Below are positions 48,959 to 60,354 of a stretch of 64,000 bases of DNA, one piece after another. A program made the position numbers and the translations under genes. This DNA is from Lasiosphaeria ovina (lineage: Eukaryota; Ascomycota; Sordariomycetes; Sordariales; Lasiosphaeriaceae): NCBI GenBank assembly GCA_033439765.1, contig JAULSN010000003.1:3286001-3350000 (forward strand), given 5' to 3'. A model generated the notes under the pieces. The model saw only the letters and a list, made by a program, of their open reading frames with translations. It did no database searches and was not told the origin of the DNA. Every line of letters starts with the position of its first letter. Position 1 is the stretch's first letter.

Positions 48959-51064
48959 TTAGGCAGTCAAAGCCAGCACCTCCTGTTCAACAAGGCCCAG
49001 GGGATCACCGCGGGCCACCAGCGCCACCAACTCGCGCGCACGGGCAGCATAGCGCGAGACGCCGCCACCAGCCTCGGCCTCGCCGTAGAGGACGCGGTCG
49101 ACAGCAGCAGCGACAGCCGCCGCAGACGGCCGGCCGGTGCGCAGGTTGACGGCGACGCCGGCCCACTCGGCGCGCGCGGCCACCTCGCACTTGTCCTCGG
49201 TCAGCCCCGCCGCCACCATGGGCACGCCGTGCGCCACGCAGTGCCCGAACCCGCCGTACCCGCCGTTAAACACCATGGCCGACGCGTGCGCCAGCACCGC
49301 GTCGTACGGGATGAAGTCGGCCACGCGGATGTTGTCGTGTGGCTGTTCGGCAGCGTGGTTGCCGGGCTTGCTGGTGTGCTCGCCGCTGTGTCCGTGGCCG
49401 TTGGTGGTAGGACATGCGCCATTGTTTCCGTGGCTATTCGCTGCTGCTGCCGCCGCCGGTGGTAAGATGCCCGGCGGCAGCTCGGCGCCGGGCTTGCCGA
49501 GGAGCACTACCAGCAGCACGTCCTCGCGGCCCGCGAGCGCGGCCACCGTCGGGGCCACGAGCATCGAGTAGTCGCGGGCGAGGGTGCCCTGCGAGACCAC
49601 GACAACGTGCCGCCTCGGCTGTTTGGGTGCGGTAGCAGTAGCCCCTGACGCGGCTGCCGCCGGCGCGAGCACGTCGCGCTCCCACCACGCGGGCAGCGCG
49701 AAGCCGCCCGGCGGCGGCGGGCGCGGCGGCAGGCTGCCGGCGAAGCGCACGTGGGCCGGCAGGTCAGACCGCGGGTACTCGAGCGCGGCGTCGCAGAGCT
49801 GCAGTGTCGTGTCGTGCGCCGTCACGCTCAAGTTGACCATCCACTCGTCAGGCACCGCCGTCGCCCCGCACGCGCGCAGCTGCTCGCGAAACGCGTCGTA
49901 CGACTCGCGGACCACGTACTTGTACAGCAGGTCGCGTATCAGGGCATCGCGTTCACGCACGGCGGCCGCCAGGTCCGGGCTGCTGCTGGAGGCGGTCTCT
50001 GGCGGCGGCACCGGCAGCAGCCCGAGCGGCATGGCGGGCGTGTCGACGCTGTCGAGCATGAGCGGCGTGACGTTGACGCCGAGGCTCCTGGGCATGGCCC
50101 TCTGCGCTCCATCGTCACCATCAGGGAAGAAACCCTCGGGCGGCGGGGCGCCGAACTTGAACGGCAGGTAACCAAACCACATGCACTCGTTGATCACCAG
50201 AACATCCCTGGCGGAGCCGTAGCGGCGGCGCAAGTGCAGCAGCGCGGCGCTCGTCGACGCGAACTGGCCGGCGACCTGGCCGACGAAGAACGTCGCGAAG
50301 TCGTGGCGCATGCGCGGCAGCCCCTCGGCGAACCGCGCCCGCTCCATGCCCCACTGCCGGAACGGCCCCTTGGCCAGGCTGATGCTGTCGTGCACGGCGA
50401 AGAAGGCCGCGCCGCTGGCCTCGATCAGCGCGCGGTGCTGCACCCCGCCAACGAATGTTACTTCGTAGCCCCGCCCCACGAGGTGTTTCGTGATGGTGCA
50501 CAGCGGTAGTACGTGCCCCGGGGCGGTGCTCGACGTGCAGAGCACGAGGATCACGGGCTTGGGCTTGGTGATGATGTCCATGGCAGCGTGGTGTCCGTTC
50601 AGAGCTCCTTTTGGTAGCGCGTCGTCGGCCATGTTCTGTACGTCGGCCGGTGGTTCAGGTTCGTGACCATTCTTGGGACTATTCGTGTGACCGTTCGTGT
50701 GACCATCCGTGTGACCGTTGCTGTGGCCGTTCTGGACGTGGATGGGTTCTTCAGGAACAGGAAGCTCAAATAGAACTGGAGCTGGAATCGGATGTTGTGC
50801 GGAAGCGTGATCTGGGCCTGGAATGGCAGCCGAGCTTGGGATTATTTCAACAACATCCCCGCCTTGAACAGGTCGGGACTGGATGATGGGCGGCTGCTCT
50901 GGAGGCAGTTGCTCTTCGTCCCCGCCCTTGTGACCGTTGATAAGAGGGTCAGCGGGCGGGGTCTGCTTCGTCCCCTTTGGTTGGAACTCGCTCTCGCCAT
51001 GGGCTATGAAGTCGGCCCCGTTTGCAACGGCCTCGGTGGTGTCGTTTGCTGTGGCCGATGGCAT
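48959..51064 (-). CDS. UDP-glycosyltransferase-like protein (GT1/MGT type)
   Basis: A single exon of 701 aa. Residues 1-170 are a disordered Pro/Asn/Gly/His-rich leader with an NGH-type repeat at 122-143. The GT-B fold begins at about 177 (VILVLCTSSTAPGHVLPL, the N-terminal Rossmann domain). The C-terminal domain has the acceptance of a sugar nucleotide typical of the family: HVVVVSQGTLARDYS, NIRVADFIPYDAVLAHAS, FNGGYGGFGHCVAHGVPMV and GLTEDKCEVAARAEWAGVAV. It should glycosylate a small lipophilic acceptor such as a sterol, polyketide or phenolic. A second low-complexity insert, again with NGH, sits between beta strands of the C-terminal domain (about 49345-49465). The ATG at 51064 (MPSATAND) is the first in frame. 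Confidence 0.85.
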   Translation of the reverse strand: MPSATANDTTEAVANGADFIAHGESEFQPKGTKQTPPADPLINGHKGGDEEQLPPEQPPIIQSRPVQGGDVVEIIPSSAAIPGPDHASAQHPIPAPVLFELPVPEEPIHVQNGHSNGHTDGHTNGHTNSPKNGHEPEPPADVQNMADDALPKGALNGHHAAMDIITKPKPVILVLCTSSTAPGHVLPLCTITKHLVGRGYEVTFVGGVQHRALIEASGAAFFAVHDSISLAKGPFRQWGMERARFAEGLPRMRHDFATFFVGQVAGQFASTSAALLHLRRRYGSARDVLVINECMWFGYLPFKFGAPPPEGFFPDGDDGAQRAMPRSLGVNVTPLMLDSVDTPAMPLGLLPVPPPETASSSSPDLAAAVRERDALIRDLLYKYVVRESYDAFREQLRACGATAVPDEWMVNLSVTAHDTTLQLCDAALEYPRSDLPAHVRFAGSLPPRPPPPGGFALPAWWERDVLAPAAAASGATATAPKQPRRHVVVVSQGTLARDYSMLVAPTVAALAGREDVLLVVLLGKPGAELPPGILPPAAAAAANSHGNNGACPTTNGHGHSGEHTSKPGNHAAEQPHDNIRVADFIPYDAVLAHASAMVFNGGYGGFGHCVAHGVPMVAAGLTEDKCEVAARAEWAGVAVNLRTGRPSAAAVAAAVDRVLYGEAEAGGGVSRYAARARELVALVARGDPLGLVEQEVLALTA
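50636..50701 (-). repeat. In-frame 12-nt repeats coding NGHT-type units
   Basis: Tandem units read NGHS, NGHT, DGHT, NGHT, NSPK, NGHE in the glycosyltransferase leader. The DNA copies differ at single bases, so repeat expansion is fairly recent. Confidence 0.85.
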
Positions 51065-53436
51065 GTTGGATCTGAGACTCGGGAGATATAACAAACTTGA
51101 ACCTAGCCTTTGGCCGTTAGCAGTGACGACAGGCGAGGATATAGTGTTACAAGCACAGAGGAACTACACCACATCTCACCACACTTGACGGCGTCGAGGC
51201 CATCTTTATACCACCCCTTACCCTTGTCATGCCATGGTGGCAGGCCGACGCCCCTTTGCGCTAGCTGCTCCTTGCGTCAATCATTGCTGATCCTTCTACC
51301 ATCTAAGGGACCGCGGTCGAGCTCGTGCGTGCTCCAACTGCCTCTGCTCGTCGTTGGCACATAATTAGCTATGGCCGCTGCAAGGCGAATGGGCCCATGT
51401 TGCCCAACGCGTGGTCGTCATGTATTAGACTCGGGCCCATATGACCCCTTGCGTTGCAAGCTGATACCCAGAACACGCGCAGAGGGTAACCGCCATATGA
51501 CGGTTAAATATTGCGCCGCCCAGCCCACTGCATCTAGAATAGAGACGCACCAATGAAAGAGGTGGAGACAGGCGCAGGTGCAGATGCAGAGGTTGGTTGG
51601 GGTGCATGGCGGGCACTGCAGCCAAGCAAAGACTCGACTTCGGTTCCGGAACAGCCAGCTCCCGGCCGCGTTGCTAGCTGCCCAACTGTTTCCCGGTTGC
51701 GAGACGGGAGCAGGGACGCCATGTAGAGGCCCGGGCCAGCAACCAGAGTACGTACGCAGATGGAATTTGGAAGGGTGTGTGCCAGAGATAGAAAGGAACC
51801 AGTTAATAAGCTCCTATTTCCTCGTTGGTGGCTTAATTTGTAGCGCTCAGCTCCATCTATTCTTTGCCGACCGGAGCGTCCTCGCTGGATTCCGAAATAG
51901 TCGCTGTCTACCTCGAGTTTATTTCCTCTTGGACAGAGTTAAAGTGAGAGAAATACAAGAGCGAAGTTCAATCCAGGGGCCCAGAATAACTCCGGGACGG
52001 ACCAGGATCCGAGCCAGTTGTCGAGCATGCTCGAACAGCCGACACCTGAAACAGAGGGCGCACGTTGATTGGTACTCGTTTGATCCTGGTCTAGGCGATT
52101 TTGCAAAGGAGGCGCAAGTCGACCGATACTAATGGTCGAGCGTGTGGCGTAAATAACTGCGCCGTAGTTTTAGTCTGGCGTTGATGAGATGCGGTCGGGA
52201 CTTCGGCCTTTTCGGGCCCTGGCTCGGTTGCGAGCAGAGCGGCAACCCCCCAAAATCTAGGGACGCCGATGTATAGCGCCCCAGGGTCGTGTGCGAGCGT
52301 GACCGACGAGGAGCCCGGGAAATGGCATGCGGGGGGGACCAGTGGTGGCGCGAATTCATGGACCACTATGATAGGCCGACCGGCAGACACAAAACTGCTC
52401 TCGTCGAGCAGCCCGGGCCATCATGGAGGCCATGCACGAGAGACGGAAGGACGCCGCACCGGTCCTGTGCCGTCGGATCTTCGGCAAGCTCGTTCATTAC
52501 TATGTAAGCGATCTACGAAGACGGGCTACTGCAGCGTTTCCCGGCGCAGTTGCGGGATCCAGCTTGCGATCCTAAAAGACGGGGGACCAAAAAAAGAGAG
52601 AGCGCGAAGCAAAAGGCACACCTGATAAAATCGACAAGATATCTCATAATCAAGGGGGCTCGAGTGGAAGAGCTGACCTGAACAACTCGAGAAAGGGACC
52701 ACGATACCTGCTTGCGATGTACGAAACAAACACCAGTACAGACAGGGACCGCCCCATCTAATAAGGTATGCAACCAAATTGTCGGTAAGCTGGCCGTCGT
52801 GCTGGTTTTAGCCAGATTGATCAATAATATACCTTAAGCGACCCTCCACGAACCCGGTCTGCTGCCAACCATTACCAGCCCTTGCCCACAAGCGCAACCA
52901 ACAGACGCGTATTAGGGCTAGCATAAGACCCCGGGAGATATATTAATAATAGATTTGAGCCGTCGGGGTACGTGGTTGTGAAGCGATGTCGTCGTCTGGG
53001 CGTCTTGTCCCTAACCATTGGCTTGCAAGTTCGTGTGCTTGCGTGAAGCTCATGACGCACACAACCACGGCGGTATGTGCCCGGAATGTGGTTGGCCGAA
53101 GGCAAATCGTACTATCCCGTGAAATAGAGATTGAGATGGCAAATAATGGCTGCGACTAAATATAGCTCGCCCTTGCTTCTCTCTGGTTGATTCCCCATGC
53201 GCGCGCCATCGTGCGAGCGTGGTCCGCAGATGTCGACATAATTTTTGTCCAGCTCCACAGGTCAAAGGCCAAAATAGGATATGAAAAACTGGAATAGTTA
53301 CCGGGCAGCCAAAGGGTGACACCCGAAATAGTCGGCCGATGCGTGCTCAAACGAAAACAAATCCAATCTGATAGAGATCTTATCTGATAATCAATCGTAA
53401 CCCACCCCCGATCCACATCATGTACGCCCTAATCAA
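51065..53436. other. Intergenic with a 23S-rRNA-like motif
   Basis: It contains the glycosyltransferase promoter and otherwise no supported gene. A short segment at 52104-52141 resembles the 3' end of bacterial-type large-subunit rRNA (see separate entry). A 14-nt palindrome TCGAGCATGCTCGA lies at about 52021-52034. Confidence 0.45.
52104..52141 (+). other. Possible remnant of the 3' end of a 23S-type rRNA
   Basis: GACCGATACTAATGGTCGAG closely matches the 3'-terminal consensus of bacterial 23S rRNA as I remember it (GACCGATACTAATCGGTCGAG). About 60 nt upstream, CGTTGATTGG resembles the conserved CGTTGATAGG of the same molecule, in the same order. The segment also forms a hairpin TCGACC/GGTCGA. 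No longer rRNA match is visible, so chance is possible. Confidence 0.25.
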
Positions 53437-54156
53437 TCAGACAGGCTTGCTGGCATAGATATACAAATGCGGCTCGTCCCAAACGTCTTCAGGCTTGCAG
53501 ATGCCGGCCTCGGCAGCCTTCGGCCTGAAGACGGTCTGGACGTGGCGGAGCACGTTGAAGCCGGCTGCCTCGACGGCGGCAACGGCGTCGTCGGGAGGGA
53601 GGCTCGAGACGCGCACGGGATGGCCCATCCAGCTGATGCGCAGGCTGTCGGCGGGCAGAGGGACGGTAGCCCACACGAACAGGCCGCCGGGCCGCAGCAG
53701 GTCGTAGACCTTTGACAGCACGAGGCGGATGCTGTTCTGGGTCTCGCCGGCGATGAGGCTGAAGTAGGCGGTGGCGGCATCGTACGAGCCCGGCGCGGCC
53801 TCGAACGCGTGCACGTCGGCCTTCTCGAATCGCGCCGCCGGCACCCGCGCCCGCGCCGCCGCAACCATGGCCCCCGAGATGTCGATGCCCAGCACGTCGT
53901 GGCCCGCCGCTGCGAGAGATGAGCACACGGGCCGCCCGGTGCCGCAGCCAATGTCGACGACGCGCGCCGGCGTGCGCCCTACCGCCGACAGCTGCGACAC
54001 CAGCCACTTGATCGACGCGTCTTGTTCGGGCATGTCTGCAAAGGCGTCTTCGTAGGCGGGGCCCACGGCATCGAACACTTCCTCGGCAGATAGCACAGGC
54101 GGCTCGGGTGGTGTGTTGGCGGCGGGGATTCCGTCTTGGGTTTCTGGAACGGCCAT
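53437..54156 (-). CDS. Class I SAM-dependent methyltransferase
   Basis: A single exon of 239 aa. The Rossmann fold is marked by motif I VVDIGCGTGRP (about residues 66-76), followed by GHDVLGIDISGAMVAAARA, the acidic strand-2 end that binds the SAM ribose, then FEKADVHAFE and YDLLRPGGLFVWATVPLP (post-I and motif III-like). It belongs to the methyltransferase 11/25-type group that modifies small molecules; the substrate is unknown. The ATG at 54156 follows a plausible context. The N-terminal 20 residues are Pro-rich and probably disordered. There are no partner genes immediately adjacent. Confidence 0.88.
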   Translation of the reverse strand: MAVPETQDGIPAANTPPEPPVLSAEEVFDAVGPAYEDAFADMPEQDASIKWLVSQLSAVGRTPARVVDIGCGTGRPVCSSLAAAGHDVLGIDISGAMVAAARARVPAARFEKADVHAFEAAPGSYDAATAYFSLIAGETQNSIRLVLSKVYDLLRPGGLFVWATVPLPADSLRISWMGHPVRVSSLPPDDAVAAVEAAGFNVLRHVQTVFRPKAAEAGICKPEDVWDEPHLYIYASKPV

Positions 54157-55724
54157 GGTGAGGTTTGGGTTTGTTAGCCGTAGGTTTTGGTCATAGTTGT
54201 CCCAGTCTCTTCGAGGCGGGAGACGCTGAATAGATAGATGATAGGCAAGAAATTAGCTTTGGGGCGGGGTGATCGAGCTGAGTGGGTAAGAGACGCACTG
54301 CGGCTGGCGTGCATTCCCGACGGGACTGATAAACCGCTCACTCTTGCCTCTTCCCCTCACGCAGCCATGGCAAAGGGGGACACTGGGACTGGTTGCTTCA
54401 GACTGGCGGACACAACATCGCGGAGTCTTGCTTCTGCCACTCGGTGGCATACCCTGATATATCACATGGTCAGCTATTTATTCTTATTGGAATAGATAGA
54501 GTGAGCAAATACGACAAACCGTATGATGAGTGAGTGCTGGCTTGCTACCAATGCAAAAGAAAAGGATCCGAGTCGAATGCCTTCACCTTATGAGAGCAGA
54601 TGTTTCAAGAGCGGTAATGAGTTTCCAGGTTTCCCATTTCCCAACTGGGGACAAGTAATAGGACTTGAAGATGTCTCAAGGCCGAGCAACACACCAGCAT
54701 GTATTTTGAGATGTAAAGCCTCGCGTGATGCCGCGGAATATGCAAAAGAGGAACGGGCATGCAGCATGAGAGTTAGGGACGTGAATTACCAGGCTCGAGA
54801 TTGGGTCCTTTGCTGCTTGTGTCGTCGGGGCCGCAAACATGCGGCATAATTCGGTAGGTTTCTCAACATCGATACCCGATTTGGTGGTTGACAAAAGGCA
54901 AAGTTTTGATGAGATAGAGGTGTTGAGACTGGAAGTTGGAGCGACTTGACTGGCAAGATTCAGCAAGGGTCTTTCTTAGTTTCCATGTGGGCTGATGTTC
55001 CCCTTTAACTTGTGACAGTTGTTCGCACGAGCAAAATTCCAGCTAGAGGACTGCTTTGCGGGTATTTGCGCCAATGCAGGGCCTCTAACCGGAGCCATCA
55101 CTCTCGCTGCCAAACAGTGTGTATTGTACAATACATACATACACAGTAATATGGAAGAAAAAGATAAAAAAACCAATAACCCGTGAAGGTATTGGCAAAA
55201 GGAGAAAACAGAAGCTGGGCATGTTTCAGTCGAGGAAAAGCCCGACAACGGAAGGTTGTGTGGCTGTTGCCAACCCAATCGAGCTCCATTAACGGACTTA
55301 CACCACGCTGTAACGCACCTTCCATCACTGGGTTTGGGATAGAAGAGAAGAGTCGGGTATTATATAACATCCATTCCGAAAGTACAGTAAGGTACTACAT
55401 TGTAACTACAGAGTACAGTGAGTACATTCCAGGTTTCTTCCTTCCATCTGTTCTGCCGTGGGTTTCTGTTTCTACTCGTATAGATAAAGCCGCGACACCT
55501 CGACCCCTGCTATTTCCTCTGGGCTCAGGGCACGCGTGGCTCACTTACAGCGCGGTACATGCAGTACGTAATACTGTTACAGGGCTAAACCCCGTACGGA
55601 ATAGCACTGTCAGTACCCCGCGTCCACTCAGGCCAGCTCAAAACCCGACGCGTTCAGGAGATTGGAAGTCGCGACTCGTCTATCGTCACCGCCGTTTGCA
55701 TGCAGAAGGTAGCTCTGCGACCCG
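54157..55724. other. Intergenic, no supported gene
   Basis: It should contain the methyltransferase promoter. Several short repeats of ACATACAT occur near 55130, and GTACAGTGAGTAC-like words near 55415. No coding sequence recognised. Confidence 0.45.
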
Positions 55725-58486
55725 ATGGAGTCTTCGGGAAATCTCAAGAGCGCCGGCACATGGCGAAGCTACAAGCTGGGACAAGCATAGTTCACGAGCT
55801 GGCTAAAACGGACGGCCGAAAGGCTGTCGTCGCGCACTGATAACAAGGCAAACGAGGATGCAACAGCACTAACACCACCACAGCAATCGCAATCGCGTCG
55901 CCAGAAGAAGAAAGCAGCGGCCATTGTCGCTGGGATTGGCCCTGCCCAAGAGAATGCCAGACTCGTGCACTGGAGCGAGCTGGAAGTTCTAGCCCAGCAT
56001 GTCGCCGACAACGCGGAGCCAGACGATATCCCCGATGCTGCCATCAACATCCTCCGCGACGTGATCGGGCTGCGCAAAAAGAGCTTCAACTTCTTCACCA
56101 GCGATTGCCCAAGATACCGACGACAACAAGCTGAAGCAAAGCAACGAAAACCACGCACACACCATCCGCGTTCTCGAGCGTGTCCTCGCAAAACTCGAGG
56201 CTCTGGTATCAACTGCAAGCGGCAGAGAGCCCAAAAAGGAGTCGGGTGGCCGGGCCAGGATCAATACGTCGGATTTGACCAATATGTTCGCCCACCTCCA
56301 GGTACAGCCAGCTCCAGGCTCTGTAGATGAAGATGGCGGAGCATTGTCCAACGACGACAGCAAGGTCGCTAAGTCTGGCATGCGACCCCAAAAGGGAGCG
56401 AAAAAGAAGGCCGCAAAAAAGACAGCGAAGCCCGACAGGACGTCCTCGAACGCCCTGGCCTAGGAGAAGGGCAAGGGCTCCTGGATTGACCAAGTCAGTT
56501 TTGGCACTACTTCGATGGATGACGATTAAGAGGAAGACGAGTTGGATTTCCATATGGTCTACTGCTTCTTCGAAGACTTCAATGCCATCCGAAGCTATGT
56601 TGCAGAGCGGTGGTGCGATTATTGCTATGATCGCTCAGTGCCACTTAACACGCTGGCTGTCGTCACCAACGCCGCCTTTGAGCTCTTCCACCTGCTGGAG
56701 ATGGACTTAGTAAAGACGCTAAAGCCCCTGGGCCCGAAATTGTCTAATTTCGAATTCGTGTTGAACATGCTCTTCATCAATTTTGGCCTCAAACGTAGGT
56801 AGTCCTCCTCCCCATGTACCGAATCCCAGAGACACTGCCTGGATACTTGAAAGGACAGAAGCCTGATATGAGGGTACAGATATCGACTACAAGGCGTACG
56901 AAAAACTTACTGCAGACGAACAAAACGAGCGAATTTGGAGAGACGAAGCCGTCTGGCTTGCTTTCACATCTTACACCACCTTGCAGATGGTGCAGACTGA
57001 GTTCCCGCCGCGAAAAGTTCCCATCTGTCCTCCATCCATGTTGAAACCAGTCACCTATGGTGTCAATGACGTGAAGGCATGGCGGGAATTCGAGAGCAAC
57101 ATTACCAATCCCATCATGTACGAAAATTGTTCACCTCAAAGCCCTCAAGACTAATTCACAAAAACCGCCAATCCTCCCAGCCAAGTCTAAGCTTTTGTTA
57201 GATTTCCAAAACTTTTCAAGGACGTACGAAATTACAGCTGCGCTTACTTTCTCACTGCATCTGTGGGTTGACATCCGATCCATCATGGAGACGGATGTTA
57301 TTACCCCTTTTGAACAGCTTCAGACAACGGCCGCAAGACTCAAAGAGGCGCTTGAGTCGCACAATCCTAGCTCCATGAGCAAGAACCGAGACCTCAAGAG
57401 GCAGTGGCTCGCACGCACCAAGGAAACCCACCGCTACATGCTAGAGGACTTTGCTTTTATGGATAAGAAAGCTAGGTTTCTCCAGGAAGGCATCGACGAG
57501 GATCCGGAGGCCTTCGCTTTGATGAAGAACTAGCCAGTGTGGACGGGTTTGCTCGACTTCCGGGCCAAGCTGGTTCATAGTCAACTGGGTCACCAGTTTG
57601 TCATGCTCGCCCCCCTTGTGGAGGCCGCAGCTTATGTTTACCACGCCGCACTATTGGCGGAACCCGGCCTTCCTGAGTGGATCGCGATGCGGCAGTTTGT
57701 AGGACACATGTCGATAGCTCCAAGTTCAGGGCAGACTTACGGGAGTCGTCAGAGCCTGCAGCCCTTTTGAAGAAATCCGAGGACGTGCTGGCTTCCCGCC
57801 CAGAAACGGAAACGGTCCTCGATACTGGGGATGGTAGCGGGCTATTCACGTCAGCGATCGGCATTCGGAAAAGTCTCTACAATCGGTATGCCCGGGAAGA
57901 AAGGGGTAACCGCTACTTCATGGAGTATCTCGAGGAACTCACCATGCACCGCCTGCAAATTGAGCGCGGAGTCTGGGAGCAGCGAAAGAACCGCGGTATG
58001 CTTGTTGGTTCAATGGACGAACCGAGCGACAGTGCTCATCCCAATGGGAGTGGCAGCAGAAAGGCGCCGGTCAGGCGCTCGACAGCGACTGCAAGTCTCG
58101 ACGATGACAAGGAAAGGGAATTGCAGCGTAGGGCAGCGATGTCTCAGCTGTCGCCCCTCGAGATGCTGCAACTGCTTGACGACACCGTTACATCTCAACT
58201 GGAAGGGTTGCTTACACTCGACTACTTCGGCTTATTTGATGCGTCGGTCGCGTTGCTGAAGGCGACCAACGATGCACTTGGACCAGAGATGCAACAACGA
58301 GTCGGCTATGAGGACGGCAGGCAAATCGCCAACCTCAGCCGCTTGCCTCTGTATCTCAACGAAGATCTAGCATCGCCGGCCGGCGAGGAGAAGAAGTCGT
58401 CAATCGTGGATGTTCTGGTCAAAGTATGCAAGGCGCAACTGATCGGGCTCGAAAAGGGCAAGGACGAGGCTGCCTCGACGGCTTGA
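55725..58486 (+). pseudogene. DUF6604-like protein gene, broken
   Basis: Read across frames, the segment encodes a protein resembling the large fungal DUF6604 family: TWRSYKLGQA[stop]FTSWLKRTAE near the N-terminus, then DAAINILRDVIGLRKKSF, HTIRVLERVLAKLEAL, FFEDFNAIRSYVAERW, IWRDEAVWLAFTSYTTLQ, TYEITAALTFSLHLWVDI, and an intact last 260 codons (from about 57700 to the TGA). In-frame stops lie at 55788 (TAG), 56461 (TAG), 56527 (TAA) and 57531 (TAG). Frames change near 56105, 56795-56873 (perhaps a decayed intron), 57125 and 57700. All four stops could derive from CAG or CAA by C-to-T change, as in repeat-induced point mutation, but this is inference. Function of the family is unknown; some members sit beside NLR-like genes. 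Confidence 0.7.
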
Positions 58487-58938
58487 ACGCGGCCTCTCAT
58501 TATTCCAAAATCGCAGGAGCGGTACCTGTCTGAGAAAGTTGGTAGTAACGATAGTTGACTGTCTTTTCACAAATTCGAGCTTCACGAGACTTTTCGACTC
58601 ACCAGAAACCCCTGACATCAGTTGTTCTTTAAATTTTGCTTCGTCGATACGCCACAGGCCTGCAGCTTATCGACTCCGTCTCTCGGGACGCTGTCAGACG
58701 ACAGCGGCGTCAAATGCGAGGGCTCGGTAGTCCCATGCAACCCGGCCCGCCTGTGTGACTGTTGAACGCCCATCACTTGCCTAACCGAGCCCAACAGTTT
58801 CCACCCGAGATCTCTAGCTGACAACGCGAATCTTCTCAATTATCCTTTAAGGGCGAGGAATCTCCCGCGCTAAAAAATCGCCGCGGCCTCCGAGAAAGAA
58901 ACGCTCCCACAACTTCGCTTACAGCCACCCGCCCTATA
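58487..58938. other. Short intergenic region before the serine hydrolase
   Basis: Probable 3' flank of the broken DUF6604-like gene and promoter of the hydrolase gene. Nothing else seen. Confidence 0.5.
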
Positions 58939-60354
58939 ATGGCAGACAAGATCGACCGGATCCTGGGCGAGTATGTCGCACAAGGCGATGCGACCAAGGA
59001 TAAGATACTAGGAGTCGCCTTCGTTGTCGTTAGCAAAAATGGTAGCCGTGCTACATCTGCCGTTGCGAGCACGGTCCCGTCGCTAACTTGGCCCCTGAAG
59101 AGGTACTTTACAAGGGAGCCGCAGGCCGCACCAACCTCCCAGTCGACTCGTCTGCATTCGCTCCAGACTCTTTCACCTGGGTTGCGTCACTGACCAAGAT
59201 TGTCACAATAACATGCGTGATGCAAGTTGTTGAGCGCGGTCTGATCGGCCTGGATGACGACGTCCGGCCTCTGGTGCCTGATCTGGCTCAGATGCGCATC
59301 TTGCGGGGCTTTGCCGACGACGGGAGTCCCATACTGGAGGACAACGTCAAGCCCATTACGCTCCGGTACTGTGGTCCCGCAGCTGGAATCCACGTTCTTA
59401 GCTAATGTTTGCACAGCCACCTTCTCACCCACACGTGTGGCTTGGGCTACGATCTTGTTGACCCAGACCTGACCCGCTGGTCGTATGCTGTGGGACGCAC
59501 GACGAACAACCTGTCATACACGCTTGAGGGCTGGAGGACGCCACTCAAGTTTCCGCCCGGCGAGGGTTGGTACTATGGCAGCGCCATCGACTGGGCAGGC
59601 CAGGTGCTCGAGAAAGTGACGGGTCAAGGACTCGGCGCGTACATGGCTGAGCACATCTGCAAGCCCCTTAGTTTATATGACACGACTTTCCGTTCACTCA
59701 CCATGACCAAACGAGCAGCTAGTCGAACCGTGCCGTGTTCCTTCCGCGACTCGTCCACGGGAACGCTCTCGGGCGGCCCGTTCCCTGTTCCAGTGGACCC
59801 GCCTATCGAAAGCGGAGGCGCCGGACTCTGGACAACAGCAGAGGACCATGTCAGCGTCCTGCAGGCGTTGCTGAAGGCGTCGAGCCCCGACGAGAAAGGG
59901 GGATTGGTTAGCAGGGCAACGGTGGACGAGATGTTCCGGCCGCAGCTTGACGAAGTCCAGCGTGGAATGCTCACGTATCTTGCAGGCAGGTTTCACGATG
60001 GTATAGTGCCGGAGTTCCCAGTCGGCACGCCCATTGACCACGGTCTGGGCGGCGTCATCAACACCGAAGATGTCCCTAGGAAGAGGAGGAAGGGCAGCAT
60101 GATGTGGCAGGGCATGTGCAATGCGCACTGGGTAGGCCTTCCCAAACTTCCCCTACGACGAGATCCTAGTTGCACCGAAGTGGCTGACCATGCGATACGT
60201 GAATGCACAGTGGATTGACCGCGAGACGGGGATCGCGGCAACGCTCATTGTCAATGTTTTCCCACAGCCGGACTCGGTGGTGGTCAATCTTTACAATGAT
60301 CTCGAGTTAGCTGTGTACGGCGACCTAGTTCCTTCCAAAGCTGCTGTCATTTAG
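58939..60354 (+). CDS. Serine hydrolase of the class C beta-lactamase/LovD fold
   Basis: Exons 58939-59041, 59101-59365, 59417-60131 and 60211-60354 give 408 aa. The introns are 59, 51 and 79 nt, GT-AG, with GCTAAC, GCTAAT and GCTGACC branch sites. The nucleophile motif SLTK (Ser64/Lys67 in WVASLTKIVT) and the second motif YGS (Tyr176 in GWYYGSAIDW) are present. HLLTHTCGLGYD and the C-terminal HWWIDRETGIAATL also match the family. Members are esterases, D-aminopeptidases or acyltransferases; LovD transfers an acyl side chain in lovastatin assembly. There is no signal peptide, so it is probably cytosolic. The neighbouring genes do not identify a substrate. The last exon supplies the conserved C-terminus; reading through the third intron would give a spurious shorter end. 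Confidence 0.9.

Noticed and set aside
49137..50509. Plus-strand ORFs of 144-252 codons opposite the glycosyltransferase
   Set aside because: Antisense shadows of a GC-rich gene, with no recognisable motifs.
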